Source: Sequoia sempervirens (Eukaryota > Streptophyta > Pinopsida > Cupressales > Cupressaceae). Taken from it: 64,000 nt of DNA. The number at the start of each line of letters is the position of its first letter. Within the stretch, counting starts at the first letter, position 1. Below, piece after piece: positions 36,931 through 49,098 of this stretch. Made by a program: the position numbers and the translations under genes. A model generated the notes under the pieces. That model worked only from the letters and a program-made list of their open reading frames with translations. It searched no databases and was not told the DNA's origin. The stretch covers positions 372,001-436,000 of the forward strand of contig VDFB02254990.1 in assembly GCA_007258455.2 (NCBI GenBank), in the 5' to 3' direction.

Positions 36931-37733
36931 TGGTATGTGTAGGATCATGATGGGCCAAAAAGAGGCAATATTATGGGTATTTGTAAGGTATGTGGCTGAT
37001 GACTTTTTTAATCCAAAATTGATGAAATGAAAAGGGTTTTTAAAGGAGATTCTCAGCTTTCCACCAACATAAATTATTCTTTAATTTGAATTTAATAAAT
37101 AATTATTATTTATTTTCTATTAGAATTATGACTAAAGTCCTAATCGATAGGATGATTGAAAAACATCTATAACTTTCAAAAAGTATCACATTTTTTCAAT
37201 CCAAAACATGCGTCACATTCTATGCTTCATATACTATAGGATTAAAAAAGGAAAAATTAAATTTCATGAAGTTTTGACAAAGTTAAGTTGGTCAGACACA
37301 CGAGTTTTTATATTTTTTAAAATTTGTAATAAAAAAATAATAATTAATTATTTACTTAGAAAAAAATTACAAAAAAATATGCATCACATCCGGACATGAG
37401 TCCTCTACTTATATATAAAATCTTATAAAAAATTATTATCATTTTATTATGGTTAGGGTGGTCAGATAGACACCTACTTCCTATTGTTTCCCTGAAATTT
37501 AAGTACTACTGCATTGAAATTTCAAATTTTCACCAAATAGATTTTATTTATTTTTAAATAAACCTAGTAATTTAGAAACTACATTCAATTTTCTACAGAT
37601 TCTATTCTTACATATTTTTGAAATAATATAGATAACTTATTCAAATTTTTATGTCAATTTTCCTAACACTGATTTTTCTAATTTTTTTGCCACTTAAGGG
37701 CATGTTTTTTCCATGATGATCCTGCACATACCC
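36931..37733 (-). mobile_element. MITE family copy 5 (803 bp)
   Basis: The left end is TGGTATGTGTAGGATCATGA, with the first base changed, and the right end is GATGATCCTGCACATACCC. The target duplication ATTA is perfect at 36927-36930 and 37734-37737. Confidence 0.92.
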
Positions 37734-37737
37734 ATTA

Positions 37738-38117
37738 GCATGGCTTCTTGAAACTATTAACTAGTACCAAATGAATTGGCATTTGGATGTCATATTGATA
37801 ATGAACTAGGATGGTATAACTCAATGTCTTTCAATCTCTCATGAAGCTTACAAAAAACCCCTTATTTGCTTACTTTTATAGGGAGCTAATTGATTCCTTT
37901 AAAAGCTTACCCTTTTAGTATCATTTGTGTAGCAGTGTTATCATGTTACATGCTCCTCTCAAGGCTAGCATTGATACAAGAACTTTATTCACCAAACCTA
38001 CTCAAGACTACACTTTCATTGTGTATATGCTTGATATGATACTCACTAGATTCATTAACTTGAGCTCAACATCATTCATTTAATTTACACAGTCCCATAT
38101 CCCTGCAATCACATCAT
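37738..38117. other. spacer between MITE copies 5 and 6
   Basis: About 380 bp with no ORF or recognised repeat. Confidence 0.4.
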
Positions 38118-38121
38118 TATA

Positions 38122-38904
38122 GGGTATGTGTAGGATCATGATGGGCCAAAAAGTGGTGATATGATGGGTATGTGTAGGGTATGTGGATGATGACCTTTTT
38201 TACCCCAAATTGATGAAACGAAAAGGGTTTTTATAGGAGATTCTCAACTTTCCACCAAAATAAATTATGCTTTACTTTGAATTTAATAAATAATTATTAT
38301 TCATTTTCTATTTGAATTATGACTAAATTCCTAATTGACAGGCTAATTGAAAAACAACTATAGCTTTCAAACAGTATCACATTTTTAGAATCCAAAAAAA
38401 TTGTCACATTCTATGCTTCATATACTATAGGATTAAAAAAAAAAATTCATGAAGTTTTGACCAAGTTAAGGTGGTTAGACATACAAGTTTTTTATATTTT
38501 TTCAAAGTTGTAATAAAAAATTCACAAATAATTATTTACTTGGAAAAAATTACAAAAAATATGCATCACATCAGGACATGATTCTTCTTCTTATATCTAA
38601 AATTTTATAAAAAAGTATTATCATTTTATTGTGGTTAGGGTGGTTAGACAGACACCTACTTATTTTTTCCCTAAAATTTAAGTATTACTACATTGAAATT
38701 TCAAATTTTCACCAAATAGAATATAAAAAAAAATAAACCTAGTAGTTTATAAACTATATTCAATTTTCTATAGATTCTATTATTACATATCTTTGAAATA
38801 ATATAGATAACTTATTCAAAATTTTACATCAAGTTTCCTAACTCTATTTTTTCTGAATTTTTCACCACTTAAGGCCTATTTTTTCATGACAATCTTGCAC
38901 ACCC
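38122..38904 (-). mobile_element. MITE family copy 6 (783 bp)
   Basis: It starts GGGTATGTGTAGGATCATGA and ends CAATCTTGCACACCC, with a decayed right TIR. Target duplication TATA (38118-38121) and TACA (38905-38908) differ at one base. Confidence 0.88.
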
Positions 38905-38908
38905 TACA

Positions 38909-39740
38909 ATTTTCTTCAATGCAACCGTAGAAACCACTAAAAGAAGCATGTATTCAAGATAAATTGGCATGAGTAACTTTATTAAATAATTTTATTTCTT
39001 ACTTCACTTGTCACACATGAACAATAACCAAACTCCAATTGTCATATATGAAAGGTCAAAGATGATATCATAATATGTAACATGAACTAGCCCTAACTTG
39101 CCAAACGATGGATCACTGCATTTTGTAATTTTCATTGTCATGGAACATATGAAGGACATGTCTCTATTGAGTTTAGAGGCACCAAATCTCTAAGTTGTAT
39201 GGAATTAGATCTTCCTTCAAAGTGTTGCCTTTCCATGACATATGACTATGACATATTCATCTTTTTACTCAATTGAAGTCAAGGAAAGTCCACACAACAA
39301 GAATTAGTAGGAAAAAACAATGATGCAGTGGTCTTTGCACTAGGTGTTGAGAAAACCACCTATGAAGTCCATGGGATTGGATTCCCATGATTGATAAGGC
39401 CTCAGTAATAGTCAATATAATCCAACCTTCTAACTAGTAGCCTTAATCTAATCAGAAAGAGAGCAAGAAGATTGAGCCCTTGAAATCTATTATGTGATGA
39501 AACAAGTACAAATTATTAGGAGACTCCTCAATTTTAATCAATGAGTACGTTACAAGCACATAGATAAAAATTTAAAACTTGATTGATTTTCACTTTTCTA
39601 TAAGTATGCTTTATGTGAAGAGAGCTTTCTAAAGTTAGATATATATATTCACATGTTTAAACTTTATTAAATGATTTCTATGTGTTTTTTTTTTGTTTTT
39701 TTGTTAAGTTTTTCCTTTTGGTCCAAATGATAAAATTATG
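38909..39740. other. unassigned sequence left of LARD-2
   Basis: No convincing ORF or repeat. Since LARD-2 inserted here, this stretch was once continuous with 46517 onward (the DEAD-box/GAPDH segment) and could be its upstream flank. Confidence 0.4.
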
Positions 39741-39745
39741 TATAA

Positions 39746-40707
39746 TGTTAAAGATCCAAGATACTGAGAAGTGGGGGTGAATCAGTATCTTCTTAAATTT
39801 TTTGATCATATACCATCCAAATATTCCTATGCAAATAATAGAAGAAATAAATTAAAACATTAATAGAGCATAAGATTAGAGAACACAAGAACACCATGAT
39901 TTTTACATGGAAAACCCAAATGGGAAAAACTACAGTGATTATTAGCTCACAATATTATATAACCAGTCATAGAATATTACTAAATGGGTGGCTGACTGCC
40001 AGGACTAACTATCTAGAAACAAAGGATCACTTCCTATAGAATTACAATGATTGAATGGCTTTCAACTAGAAAATGAACTGATAGAGTACACCAATGAGTG
40101 AAGATTTAGTTCCAAATAAAGCTCAATAAATGGACTTGACACACTTCATCATGTTCACACTACTTCACATCTTCACATTAATTTTCCAAAAACTATTCGT
40201 TATATATACTCAATCTCTTCACAAGTATAAATTAGGTCAGCCTAATTAGATGCACTTCATATTTTAAAAAAATACATTCTTTTAGCTACAAGCTTTGAAA
40301 AAGATAACCCACATGCTTCAACAAGTTGGTATAGACCTAAAATAGGTCACACATATATCCACATAACAAAACTATTTTCACCTTTACATAATTTATCAAA
40401 GAAGTCGGCTAGGAATAGACTTCAAAGCAAAAACATTTTGTATGAGCACTGGATACATGAAATATTGGGTGTACGTGCTCCCAACATCTGCAAACCATTT
40501 CCCAAAAACTGCAAGAAATAGTGATCTCCAGAAGAAGAAAAAATGTGGATCAAAATACTAGAGGATTTAAGCAAAATACTGGTTCAGATACCGAACTAGA
40601 GACCATATTAACTTTAGTTTTGATCTTGCAATTGCAACTCGTATATCATGGTGACATCAGTGGAAAAAATAAAGTAAGAAAATGAGATGTTATTCATTTT
40701 TCCAACA
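39746..40707 (-). repeat. LARD-2 3' LTR (complete, 962 bp)
   Basis: It begins TGTTAAAG and ends TTCCAACA, and positions 40084-40707 match 45892-46511. The polypurine tract is at 40708-40720 (ATCTCCCCCTTTG on the + strand). Confidence 0.9.
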
Positions 40708-40901
40708 ATCTCCCCCTTTGTCATTGATCGCAACATGTGCCAGAACCAAAAATAATATTTACAGAGTTCTTTATTTACAGTACTTCTCCCCCTAACACTA
40801 ACAATTCACCAGTTCATTCACTGCCCCTTTGACATCAAGGGAAAAGGGTGTGCCAAGAATAACTAAAAAAAATTAAAGCAAAGAAGACAGAGAAACATAT
40901 A

Positions 40902-43900
40902 TCAATTGGAAGATGATGATCCTTGAAACTCCTTCAAAATACCTTCCCAGACTATTTTTCCTTTTACCCAGCCTTCTTTTGCTAGAGTCAACATCTTGTT
41001 TAGATATTCTAGCTCTATCAAAACTTCTTCAGTACCATCTGGAGTATCAAGAATCAAGTTTATCTTCTCAAGTCTTTTAGTGCATGCGAGAGCTTGTCCA
41101 ACTGAAGTGTATTCCATTCTTATAATATCACTTAATAGACTAAATTTTTTGATAATTTCTTCTTTCTATTTCTGCAAGGTAAATAAATTTTCTCTATGTA
41201 CATCAATGGCATTCCAGATTGATCTATCTTTATCTTTAGATACACTATAAGTACCAAAAACAATGTACAAATGGGACTCAATGGAATCCATAACAATCTT
41301 GATATTCTGAGTGGCATCCAACCACTTCAAGTAGTAGGAGAGAACAACATTTGGGTCAAACTCATAGACCTTCACCACTTTTAGAGTTTTTTCAACACAA
41401 GAGTGTGTAAGAGCACATTTGTCATGTAATGTCGACAACCTTTTTTCTACCAAATTTTGTTCTATATCTTGTCTTGTCTTTTCATTAAGTCTAGAGGAAT
41501 ACTCCTTGAAGGAGTCTAACAATAATCTCATATTTTCAATGGGGGAAAGGGATGTATCATTGGATGTATAGGGCATAGCTTCCCATAATGCTTTCAAAGA
41601 ATATTCTATCAGTTCTATTCCCTTTTGATGTGTCTCAAGAATTTCCTTTCTGTCAGATGTTTGCATAGCATCACCCAACACAACTTTATATACATGAGGC
41701 ATCTTTTCCACATCAAGATATCCTTCAATCATAAGGAGTTTGAAAACCTAGGGAATAATCTATTGAAATCTAATTTTCTTAGATAGAAAACCTTTTAGTA
41801 CATCACAACCAAAGGATGAATCACCGAAATGCTTTAGTGATTTTACAATCTATTTTCCTTCATCATTTTTCTCAGAGGATTCCACAACTATATTTTCTTC
41901 CTCTCCCTTTTCCTTCTCTTTATCTTTCTCTACTACCTCTTCTTCTTCTTCTTCTTCTTCTTCTTCTTCTTCTTCTTCTTTCTTTTCATCCTTTTCACCT
42001 TCATCTTTATCTTTATCTTTATCTTTATCATTGATATCTTCTTCCTTAGTTCGATCCTTTTCCTCTTTATTCTATTCTTCCTCAGGATTGTCTTGACCTT
42101 CTTCATTTCCTTATCCATCCTCTTCAACATTTCCTTTATTTTCTTCATCATTACCTTTCTCTTTTTCACCTTTTTCTTCTTTACTATTCTCTCGAGGAGC
42201 ATCAATATGTATCTCAAGTTCATCTTCTCCCTCATTCTATTCATTAACTCCAATACCTATATTATTTTCAACATCAAAATTATTAGGAATATCTTCATTA
42301 CCTATATCTAGAGGAACATTTTCCTCAGCATTCTCCACAGCAGCATCATCATTAGTTTTGAGCATACCATACTTTTCTACTGATTCCTAGATTACCTTTG
42401 TTATTTTCTTTCTTACTTTCTTTTCCAATTTCTTATTTCTTGTCATCAACATATTCACTCTACTCTTCATTCGAAACATTTTAGCATAGATCTTCTTCAA
42501 AGATTCCAAATCATCATGGGTCAAGGATGACCCAATCTTATTATATGCTACATTTCTAATCTTTTATTTACACACAACGGCCTCAAATCTCCTTTTCATC
42601 AGATCATCCTGCATGATTTTAGGAAAATATTTATTTATGTTATCCCATTTGACCTCTAAGACAATAATGTATTGAATAACAACTAATAGCAATGTTTTAT
42701 TATCTTCTTCTTCAACTTTATCATGTAGAATTTAGCTATGGGTTGGAGCATGTTCTCAAAAGTGAACAAAGCATTAAGAGTTGGCTCAAGTTTATACCGG
42801 GGGCCAAAACTTATCGAAATATCTTGTTAATCTTTCTGGTCTACAGAGGTCTCATCAGCTACCTTAGCCTTCTTTGATTCAAGCTTAGTGTGCACATGTA
42901 TACTAAAATCATGCTCCTCTTCATCTTCAAATGTGACACAATGGGTACTCTTTTAGAATCAACAAAATTTGTAGATGCACCTACATTGAAGGGTAAACCT
43001 CCTCTTCTTCTTCTTACCATCTTTGCTTCAGGATCTTCTTCTTCATCATCTTGGTCATCAATAACACTAAGATTCTTCTCTCTTTTTTATTTCTCTTTCT
43101 TTCCTCTCTTTGTAGGGGCTGTGGAGGAGTCTCTTTCTCTTCTCAAATTTTGTAGTTAGTCTGGAGGAAACATGACTTTTACCCTTATCAATAGTACTAG
43201 TTCCATTCTTTGATGTAGGGACTATGGAGGACTTTGTAGGGGTATTCCTTCCAGATCTCCTAGGGCTAGATGATTCTACTTTTAGTTGTTCTCCCCTAGC
43301 TCTTCCAAGACTGATTTCCTCATCAATGAAACCAACATCTTTAAGTGTTTTCTATACTTTCTTCCTAATCTTAGGCTTCCGATGATCCATATGAATTTTA
43401 ATATATTTTTTAGCAAATGTCCCAATTCTAGGTTCATTGGGATCTTTTGGATTCTTTAGCAGTATTTTCACATAACCTTCAACTTCTTATTTTGTTATAT
43501 CATATCCAAGAGGTTGAATCCAAATAGTTTGAGGTTTTATAGCCTCAATCATGCATTCATCAGTGGAGACATGAAATATGATGGCATTCTTATACTTTAG
43601 AATTTTTATTATAATTATATCCCTTTCATTCATATTTCTTTTGAATATAGCAATAAATGTTATTAGGGCATCCTCTTGAGCATCCAAATTACCAAGATTA
43701 TGCATGTGATAAAAAATTTGATGTCCTACTAGACTGGATGGATTCCAGAATACTTCTTCATTCTTCCTAGGGTCTTTTCATGAAATAAAATAGTAAACAC
43801 AAAAATTAGAGAACCAAATTTAAATACATACTTTCTTTCCTTCGATGATTTTAGATTCTCAAATAGTTATCTTTAGAGCAACTCACACAAGTCATAATCA

Positions 43901-44576
43901 ACACCATTCACTGACATATCACATCTAGTGTAGATAGCAGTAGCCAAAACAAAGTTCTCTCTATTTGTGAAATTATCTTGTGACCTATCATGAGAGATGC
44001 ATACCTCATTGCTAGATTAGTAATTTTTTTGGTTGCTAAAGCTATTTTATCAAATTTGGCTCCTATAAGTTCTTCTACAACCTCATTCTTTATAGATTTT
44101 AGAATGGATATTGTACCTTTGTTCCATAACCCAGTAATAGCCCTAATTGCCTTCTTTGTTATAAGATGCAATCGGTCAGTCCATAGAATTTTTTCATGGA
44201 TTCTTCTTAGATCTAACTTTACAAATTTTATATCAAATCTAAAATTAGGGAAATTGTTCCAAACCTCCAACATTTTATCAACCACATTCAAATACTCATG
44301 TTTTATCTTGAAGTCATCACTACTAAGCTCATCTCGCCAGATGTTAATTAGCTTTACATGATTTTATTCTTCAAATTTTACTAGAATCATCATCCTGGTA
44401 TCCTCAGTCGACATTACACCATGTGGAATTGACAAAAATGTACCCATGCGATCATCTTTAAAAACTTTCAAATAGTACTTTCTATAAGAGGGTCTTAGCA
44501 TTTCTAACACTTTAACTACCACAAGAGTATCCAAACTTCCAATTTTGAATTCAAAAAGCTCAAAAACACTAAACAC
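40902..44576 (-). pseudogene. LARD-2 long ORF, unknown protein with acidic tract
   Basis: Open segments on the - strand are 44364-44576 (YRKYYLKVFKDDRMGTFLSI), 43908-44291 (127 aa, VEELIGAKFDKIALATKKIT), 43487-43705 (KPQTIWIQPLGYDITK), a basic/serine-rich region (near 43240, RRSGRNTPTKSS), then a Glu/Lys-rich stretch around 41940-42100 encoded by a GAA repeat, 41166-41732 (188 aa, EKMPHVYKVVLGDAMQTSDR) and 40902-41117. Frames change between segments, so the ORF is decayed, but together they suggest a protein of about 1100-1200 residues. I recognise no enzyme or structural domain. An element-specific protein or an old captured host gene are both possible. Confidence 0.55.
41939..41980. repeat. 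(TTC)n microsatellite in the LARD-2 ORF
   Basis: An uninterrupted TTC run of about 14 units encodes poly-Glu on the - strand. A shorter TCTTTA repeat follows at about 42005-42029. Slippage here is a likely cause of frame changes. Confidence 0.95.
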
Positions 44577-45129
44577 AACTACACGGAAGATTAAATTACC
44601 TTTTTCTTTATGAAGAATTTGAAACTAGGGTTTGCACTACTTGCATTCCAATTCTCTCCAAGAATGGTTTAGAATTTCTTTAATTCTTTCGAAAGATCGA
44701 ATGATCAAAATTCCTTAAACATTTATTTATAAAATATGGATTTTCCCTTATTCGCATTAAATGTGATAGGTTTCAAAAAGATACTAAAACATTTTCTTAC
44801 CACAAAAAACCCCTAATTTTCTCCGCAAAGAATCATCTCTTCATATTTCCTATGAGTTCCTTATCCAAAACCTTTGAAATCTCATCCTTCACCTCTATTC
44901 CTCATGCCAACCTCTAACACCATTTATTTAGGGGGTTATAATTTTCTGATAAAGCTCCTCCTACGACCTTGCTAGGTCTAGTTGCCAAATAAATCATCTG
45001 TGACAGATGAGGGCACAAAATTGTCAACTATCTATGGTTCTTATTTCTTTCTCCAAATCTTACTCATCTCTTTCTTAATCTCATCTTTTTCAACCTTCTT
45101 CACATATTCATTCTTTTCTACCAGATTGG

Positions 45130-45800
45130 TTTCCTTATTCTTTTGCAAACTCTTGAAACATGTCTCAGTTTGTTGTAGTTATAGTAGAAAATATTCCTTT
45201 GATTAGATTGATTTCCATTGACTCTTGTTTTGTAGTGGTTAGCTTTATGTCCATACTTGTTGCAGATGTAGCAATAGCCATTGAAGGACTGACTCATTCC
45301 TCTTACATTAAACTAATTCATCATTATGGTTTAGCATTCACTTGCCCTATGTCCAATTATTTTGCATGCAAAACATTGACCATAGAAAGGACTAGGGAAT
45401 TGATTCATCCTACTTCTACATTCAGTTACCTTGTGACCAAATTTATTGCATGAAAAAAAGTACCATTAAAAGAAGGGTACCTTTGTGCATTAGGCTATCT
45501 CACCAGAGGTCTCCTAGCAGAGTTTTTCTTACATTTATTAAGAGTCTTTTGATTGTTCATAGTATTAGAAATTTCACCTACATCATTTCCTAGAACACCT
45601 TTATCTTTACTTGATTTCTATCCTACAAATAATTCATCAAGGCTTTCTGAGCTAGATTTGAAATTTTCTTCACAAAGTTTTTCCTTTTCCAGATCCACTT
45701 TTTGGTTCACAATTTCTTGCACTTGCTTTTTACCAATTTGTTTATACATTCTTCTATTCTCTTCTTCTCTTCTACTTACACTTTCATACTGGTAATCTAT
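45130..45800 (-). pseudogene. LARD-2 gag-like segment with CCHC zinc knuckles
   Basis: On the - strand a helical, charged lead (EKEKLCEENFKSSSESLDEL) precedes a series of knuckles: FFSCNKFGHKVTEC, CFACKIIGHRASEC, CYICNKYGHKANHY and a decayed fourth, YNYNKLRHVSRVC. These follow the C-x2-C-x4-H-x4-C pattern of retroelement nucleocapsid proteins, which bind RNA. Most plant gag proteins have one or two; three or four in a row is unusual. It lies between the truncated 5' LTR and the long ORF, as gag should. Stops and frameshifts are present. Confidence 0.75.
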
Positions 45801-45891
45801 TCATTTTCCTTCTTCAACTAATTGGTTACTTTGTTGTTCTTGTCTTTAAATTTTTTTAATTTCTCCTTAAGGTTTTGGACTACTTCATCAT

Positions 45892-46511
45892 GAGTACACC
45901 TAATGAGTGCAAATTCAGTTCCAAATAAAGCTCAATAAACAGACTTGATACACTTCATCATGTTTGCACTACTTCAATCTTCACATTACTTTTCCAAAAA
46001 CTATTTGATATATATACTTAATCTCCTTGTAAACATCAATTAGGTTGGCCTAATTATATGCACTTCATATTTACCAAAAATACCATTTGGCAGCTACAAG
46101 CTTTGAAAAAGATAACCCACATGCTTCAACAAGTTGGCATAGACCTAAAATAGGTCACACATATATCCACATAACAAAACTATTTTTACCTTTACACAAT
46201 TTACCAAAGAAGTCGACCAAGAATAGACTTTAAAAAAAAAATTGTACGAGCACCGGATATGTGAAATCTTGAATGTACATGCTCCCAACATCTAAAAACC
46301 ATTTCCCAAAAACCAAAAGCAATAGTGATCTCTAGAAAACAAATGTGGATCAAAATACTAGAGGATTTAAGCAAAATACCAGTTTAGATACCAAACTAGA
46401 ATACCAGAGTAACATTGGTCTTGATCTTGCTGTTGTAACACATATATGATGGTGACATCAATGAAAAAAAAATAGTAACAAAATGAGATGTTCTTCTTCA
46501 TTTTTCCAACA
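45892..46511 (-). repeat. LARD-2 5' LTR, truncated
   Basis: 620 bp matching 40084-40707. The last 338 bp (U5 side), the primer site and the leader are missing. The junction at GAGTACACC abuts gag-like sequence directly. Confidence 0.85.
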
Positions 46512-46866
46512 TATAATATATATGGATGTATAATTGAAACAAACAAACCAATTCAATTTTTATTTTAGGGGATAATGTGACCAGATCAAATATATTATTA
46601 TTGAATTTCAATTTCAATTAGTATAATAAATGGAGTTGTTGTCAAGTTCAACATGGACTAAAAAATAATGGTAACTTTATATTTTGATTGAAATTTTATT
46701 GAAATTTTTGAGGACTATCTTTCAATTTTGTAATGTTGATCTATATGATAAAGTTTTCTTTTTTATTAAATATTGTTTTGATGCACCACCTGAAATTTAT
46801 TTTTGTAACCTAGGTCTAGATCATTATGGGAATTATCTTAGCACTTATCTCAATTATTTCTACTAG
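46512..46866. other. intron-like sequence before the DEAD-box exon
   Basis: It begins with the LARD-2 target duplication. The AT-rich sequence ends in TTATTTCTACTAG, a good 3' splice site. An open stretch at 46684-46866 runs into the exon in frame only by chance, as it ends in a stop at the splice site. Confidence 0.4.
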
Positions 46867-46929
46867 GTCGTTGGTGGTATTGACTTGATGGCACAGGCAA
46901 TAACATTGGCCAAAAGACCTCATGTTGTG
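46867..46929 (+). pseudogene. single exon of a DEAD-box RNA helicase (DDX47/RH10-like)
   Basis: Bounded by TTTCTACTAG on the left and GTAAATG on the right, the 63-bp exon translates without a stop to VVGGIDLMAQAITLAKRPHV plus one more V. This matches the motif Ia-Ib interval of the DDX47/RH10 helicase family, where VGG-D-M-Q-ALGKRPHIVVATPGR is typical. Only this exon is visible; motif I (GKT), DEAD and SAT are absent. It lies 264 bp upstream of the first GAPDH exon and in the same direction, so exons of two unrelated genes are adjacent. Assignment rests on a short but distinctive peptide. Confidence 0.75.
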
Positions 46930-47192
46930 GTAAATGTCTCGTTTCAACTATAGGTTGTTTAATCTTCAATAACAATTGGTGGAAAAATTTTCTTACAAGT
47001 TTTCTTCCATCATAGCATTACATATTTTGATCCTTTTGATCCTTTTCTTTTGGTAATTCTTTTCCTATAAGGACTTTCACTTTCCATAATGAAGTATGTT
47101 ATTATCAATCTTTGTATATTTAATTAACTGACTACTGGTATAATTAGATTTTGTGAGTACTCACCATTGTTTTCTTTGTTTATGTTACATAG

Positions 47193-47308
47193 ACCTATAT
47201 GTTGAAATATCATAGAGTCCATGTCCAGTGGAAGAAACATGAAGCAAAGGTCAAGGATGAAAAAATTTCACTTTTTGGTGAGACACACGTAGCTATATTT
47301 GGTTCCAG
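47193..47308 (+). pseudogene. GAPDH exon A, copy 1
   Basis: Between ACATAG and GTAACT the exon reads [20 protein letters not shown] then [18 protein letters not shown], matching cytosolic GAPDH (family wording TYMFKYDSVHGQWK...LFGEKPVTVFGIR). This is the NAD-binding domain after the first Rossmann strands. It is the only A copy without a stop. The catalytic cysteine region is not in the array. Confidence 0.9.
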
Positions 47309-47451
47309 GTAACTCATTTTAAATGTCTAATGATAAGCTTCCATGAGAGATTCCACGAAAAAAGTGTTTATAGGGGTTAGATATTTTTCTTTTATTTGGT
47401 GTTGTTCTGATTATAATTTACATACATGTCTAATCCAATTCAATTCTTTAG

Positions 47452-47491
47452 AAATTCAAAATAAATTCCCTAGGGTGAGTTTGGTGCACAA
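47452..47491 (+). pseudogene. GAPDH exon B, copy 1, first part (split by Copia)
   Basis: It begins after CTTTAG; reads NSK, stop, IP, stop, GE and stops at the Copia insertion point. The remainder resumes at 54779. CACAA (47487-47491) is the target duplication. Confidence 0.85.
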
Positions 47492-49041
47492 TGTAAGGAA
47501 AACTAGATGCAGAAAATAATTTTCCTAACGTCAATGCCTCAGGAAAGAATGCAGAAGTACTTTTAGTTTTTCAATTACAGTCAAATTGAGATGTACTATG
47601 AGACAGATTATAGAAACAAAGTATTTAGACAAACACACATGAACACCAAATATATGTAGGAAAACCCTTACGGGAGAAAAACCCACCACACCAAGAGAAA
47701 TCACTTTGTATTATATTAATCAAAGTTACATACAATTCAAGACTTATCTTTCTAGTGTCATTAAATAGTAGCATTCATCAAGTACATTCTTCGAACGAAA
47801 AACTTTCAGGTTACAACCTTTACAGATTTTTAATCCTTCACTAATATAGTTTAAATTCTTCACACTTCATTGTTGATCAAACTACTATCCAACATCAAAA
47901 CATCTACAATTTCCAACTATATCCATGGTGTTTCCTGACTGTCGAGCTCCCTCACAGATCCATCACAATGAACAGACTCCCAATGGTTCCAATTCAGCTC
48001 TTTTGATTCGTCCACGTGATGCCACATCATAAGTCATACACGGTCAACAGAATTTTAATTACATTGGCATCTCAGTGAAACACTAACAGTGTCTCGCCGA
48101 TGCCACATTGACCTCTTATCGATGTCGCCAAGAGCCTCTGTAGTCACCAAGATATTATATCAAGCTCCAACAGATATACCGAGTCATCACGTAGTCGTTC
48201 TGACTTATCGCTTTCACCAGAAGGTCATGGAAAAACACTAAGGTTATACCGAAGTTCCCATATCTACTGAGCACCCAATGGAAGTTGGCAAACTTACTCC
48301 TATCGCCAAGAGTTCATAGCGATATTCATATGCTACTCCGAAGTGTTCACCTGTTGCCAAAACATTTTTCCATCGCTAAGAATTCTTATCAATTTCCATG
48401 ACTTATCCCGAACACCTTTTGTTTGTCGCTAAGAGTTACCCCAACAGCCATTAGCTATCGGCAAGACAATAGCTTATCGCTCAGACTCAATAACAAAACC
48501 TAAGAGTTATATCGATAACTCCCGAGTAGTCCCTGTCGGCATAGCTTTCTTCTATTGCTAAAACCTTCCCCGATAGCTTTGAGTTATACTGAAGATAACA
48601 CTTAAGTTTCCCCGATGAAACAAAACAAGCAAAAACTATCGACATAACATTTTATTTCATGGTGACATCTTACTGAGTGAATATAGGTTATTCTGAAGAC
48701 CTCAATACATACACTTTTAGCGAGAGATAAACACTTCACTGAGACATCTCTTTGAATGTTGAAGCCACTTTGAAACTCCAGTCACCAAGAGTCTCGTCGA
48801 TACACAATAGAAAGACCTTTCGGCCAAGGCTCTCCCGAGCGCTATGAGGTCATAGCGAATAAACCAAGCTACAACGATAGACTCCACAGTGTACCTTTCG
48901 GCAAGACAATACCTAGGTCACAGCGGCCTATTCAGAATTGGATAAAACAAACTGCTAGTCAGCCAAACAATCAAAATGTCACACCGACATTGCTCTAAAG
49001 GAGGTTTCAGCCTGTAATGTTTGAGGCACATATTTCCAACA
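47492..49041 (-). repeat. Copia 3' LTR
   Basis: TGTAAGGAAAACTAG...ATTTCCAACA, pairing with 53223-54773. The U3 is unusually rich in short TCGCCAAG, ACCGAAG and CCCGA motifs spaced roughly 20-25 bp apart. Confidence 0.93.
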
Positions 49042-49098
49042 ATCTCCCACTTGACGAAGATCATTCAGGCACCTCCAGAGCATGCAAAAATTACTTTA

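Larger units (their letters stand above)
39746..46511 (-). mobile_element. LARD-2: non-autonomous LTR retrotransposon with its own ORF
   Basis: The ends are TGTTAAAG...TTCCAACA, and the target duplication TATAA is perfect at 39741-39745 and 46512-46516. The 3' LTR is 39746-40707, with an AAAGGGGGAGAT polypurine tract on the - strand next to it. The 5' LTR (45892-46511) has lost its last 338 bp and the primer site. The interior has CCHC zinc knuckles and a long unrecognised ORF but no protease, integrase or RT. TGTTGGAAAA ends and the purine tract look Copia-like. Confidence 0.85.

Noticed and set aside
41933..42253. Lysine-rich 106-aa ORF (poly-K) on the - strand
   Set aside because: This is the shifted frame of the GAA repeat. 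The acidic frame connects in register to the flanking LARD-2 ORF.
43990..44361. 123-aa + strand ORF in LARD-2
   Set aside because: It is the shadow of the - strand ORF at 43908-44291, whose composition is more protein-like and consistent with the rest of the element.
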